Assembly: GCA_020249265.1 (NCBI GenBank)
Contig: JADCGA010000004.1
Coordinates: 124,001 to 188,000 of the forward strand
Direction of reading: 5' to 3'
DNA length: 64,000 nucleotides
From: Roseomonas sp.
Lineage (GTDB): Bacteria > Pseudomonadota > Alphaproteobacteria > Acetobacterales > Acetobacteraceae
The notes under the pieces were generated by a model. That model saw only the letters and a program-made list of their open reading frames with translations. It did no database searches and was not told where the DNA came from. The translations under genes and the position numbers were made by a program. Below are positions 62,811 to 64,000 of this stretch, one piece after another; the first letter of the stretch is position 1; the number at the start of each line of letters is the position of its first letter.

Positions 62811-64000
62811 ATGTCCGGCACCGGCGATGGCAGCCTGATTGCCACCACCCGCAATGCGGAATTGCAGGTGTTGGGCACGGGCGGGCAGCTTGCGGTGCAG
62901 GCCTGGGATCAGATCTCGGGCTATTTGCGCCGTGCGCGCAGCCCTGCCCATGCCGCGCTTTTCGCCGAACCCAACCCGGATGCGGATCGCGGCATCACGG
63001 ATTGGTATGCGGCAGGGCGGGGGGAGGCGCCGCCGCTCGAAACCCTGCCCGAAGCAGCGCAGGAAACCGCACGCGCCGAATTCGCCCGGCTTTACGGCGA
63101 TATCCGCGAAGAAGTGGAACGGCTCCGCGCCAGCACGCGCGAAAGTGAGCGGTTTCTTGGCGAATTGATCGCCCTTGCGCTGATCACGCCCGCGACCGAT
63201 TGCCTGCGAGTGGTGGGCGGCCAGCCGGTGCTGGTCGCTTGGGGCCATGCGAAATTGGGCGAGGCACCAAGCCCCGAATTGCTGATCGGCATGACGCGCC
63301 GGCGCGGTGGCGGCATGGCGCCGATGCAGATTATCGGCCCGCCACCGGCACCGCCCGCCAAGCGCCCGTGGTTGTTCTGGCTGCTCGGCCTGCTTGGGTT
63401 TTTGTTGTTGTTGCTTCTGTTGCTGCTGCTGTGGCGCGATCCCTTTGGCTGGTTCCGGGCCACCCTGCCGCAATGCGTGGTGCAGCCAGGCAATATGCAG
63501 CTATTGGATGAACTGCGCGCCGCCGAGGCGCGTGAAGCGGCGCTCAGGGCCGATATCGCGCGGGAAATGCTGCGCCTTGGGGATAGGCGCACCGCCTGCC
63601 CACCGCCTGAGCCGCCGCCACCGCCGCCGCGCCGTGTGGAGCAACCCCCACCGCCGCCACCGCCGCCGCGCCAGGAAGATGCGGAACGCGCGCGGCGCGA
63701 AGGCGCGCGTAGCGGGCGGGTGCAGATCATCCTTGCCTGGGATGATCGCAATGATCTTGACCTGATGATGATCTGCCCAAATGGCGAAAGGCTATTCTTC
63801 GACAATCGCCGCGCCTGCGGGGCCGAATTGGATGTGGACCGCAATGCGGGCAATAGCGGGCTGACGCCAACACCGGTGGAGAATATCGTCTTTGCTGCGG
63901 AACCGGCACCCGGGCGCTACCGGATCATCGTCTGGCATTTCCAGAATAACCCCCCCGCCCCGGCATCTTCGCCCTATCGCGTGACAGTGAAGCGCGAAGG
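62811..64000 (+). CDS. SrfA-like N-domain membrane protein with a YfaP/DUF2135-like C-terminal domain (cut by the window)
   Basis: At least 396 residues, open to the right edge. The N-terminal domain (ALFAEPNPDADRGITDWYAAG, PPLETLPEA, then CLRVVGGQPVLVAWG) parallels that of the protease gene upstream. A coiled-coil-like segment (IREEVERLRASTRESERF) and a leucine-only membrane helix at about residues 187-210 follow, then a second helical part, a proline-rich linker (about 262-288), and from residue 303 a beta domain starting VQIILAWDDRNDLDLMMICPNGERLFF and ending PGRYRIIVWHF, in the style of YfaP/DUF2135. The ATG at 62811 lies 15 bp after the protease stop. Function unknown. Confidence 0.8.
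   Translation, partial: MSGTGDGSLIATTRNAELQVLGTGGQLAVQAWDQISGYLRRARSPAHAALFAEPNPDADRGITDWYAAGRGEAPPLETLPEAAQETARAEFARLYGDIREEVERLRASTRESERFLGELIALALITPATDCLRVVGGQPVLVAWGHAKLGEAPSPELLIGMTRRRGGGMAPMQIIGPPPAPPAKRPWLFWLLGLLGFLLLLLLLLLLWRDPFGWFRATLPQCVVQPGNMQLLDELRAAEAREAALRADIAREMLRLGDRRTACPPPEPPPPPPRRVEQPPPPPPPPRQEDAERARREGARSGRVQIILAWDDRNDLDLMMICPNGERLFFDNRRACGAELDVDRNAGNSGLTPTPVENIVFAAEPAPGRYRIIVWHFQNNPPAPASSPYRVTVKRE

Noticed and set aside
62537..63148. 203-codon plus-strand frame bridging the protease and YfaP-like genes
   Set aside because: Out-of-frame translation rich in Arg/Gly/Cys; the real second gene is in another frame from 62811 and was easy to miss because it has no stop in the window.

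Overview
The window is chromosomal DNA of a GC-rich alphaproteobacterium. Gene order and protein types (rimP-nusA-ylxR-infB-rbfA-truB-rpsO-pnp, ChvI, an ATP-dependent PckA, MetZ behind a SAM-II riboswitch, ccmCDEFGHI, tkt-gap-pgk) and promoters of the CTTGAC-N17-CTAnnn kind fit this class. A member of the Acetobacteraceae (Roseomonas-like) is my best guess, made from memory of protein style and not from any search. I see no rRNA, tRNA, CRISPR array, prophage or intact insertion sequence.

Layout. 1-570 (minus): a Rieske protein cut by the window edge and an EVE-domain protein. 769-5976 (plus): seven overlapping cytochrome c maturation genes, ccmCDEFGHI, without ccmAB. 6086-11194 (plus): transketolase, GAPDH and phosphoglycerate kinase; between gap and pgk lies a small foreign-looking lipoprotein gene flanked by an 84/85-bp direct repeat of the pgk start. 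11258-15000: three oxidoreductases (LLM flavin monooxygenase, zinc alcohol dehydrogenase, old yellow enzyme). 15127-18474: CydDC exporter. 18488-30704: a deoxyribosyltransferase-like gene, a formamidase-like hydrolase, a complete branched-chain amino-acid type ABC transporter with a cupin, and facing it a minus-strand catabolic run (MDR dehydrogenase, asparaginase, FAD monooxygenase, enoyl-CoA hydratase); then a YgjP metallopeptidase-like gene and an EamA exporter.

30685-36857 (minus): cupin, DapA-like aldolase, YcgN, SYLF protein, histidine phosphatase, a DUF2237 gene broken by an in-frame TGA, pckA and a HugZ-like protein. 37077-44771: chvI without chvG, apaG and metZ (riboswitch controlled), a PRISE-type reductase, metK, an inserted membrane protein gene, trmB, cytochrome b561 and YceI. 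44928-55784: the translation and RNA-processing operon, which starts behind a terminator-like attenuator; a DUF4412-like gene lies between rpsO and pnp. 55973-60759: a nitronate-monooxygenase-type enzyme with a C-terminal cysteine cluster, an alpha/beta hydrolase, an MFS transporter and a membrane-protein/winged-helix regulator pair. 61029-64000: two tandem genes with a shared layout (SrfA-like N-terminal domain, one membrane helix, then a trypsin-like protease in one and a YfaP-like domain in the other); the second runs off the window.

The most noteworthy points are the pgk 5' duplication around the lipoprotein gene, the DUF2237 nonsense codon, the terminator in front of rimP, the CTG start of ylxR, the SAM-II riboswitch with an internal insertion, and the paired SrfA-like membrane proteins at the right edge.
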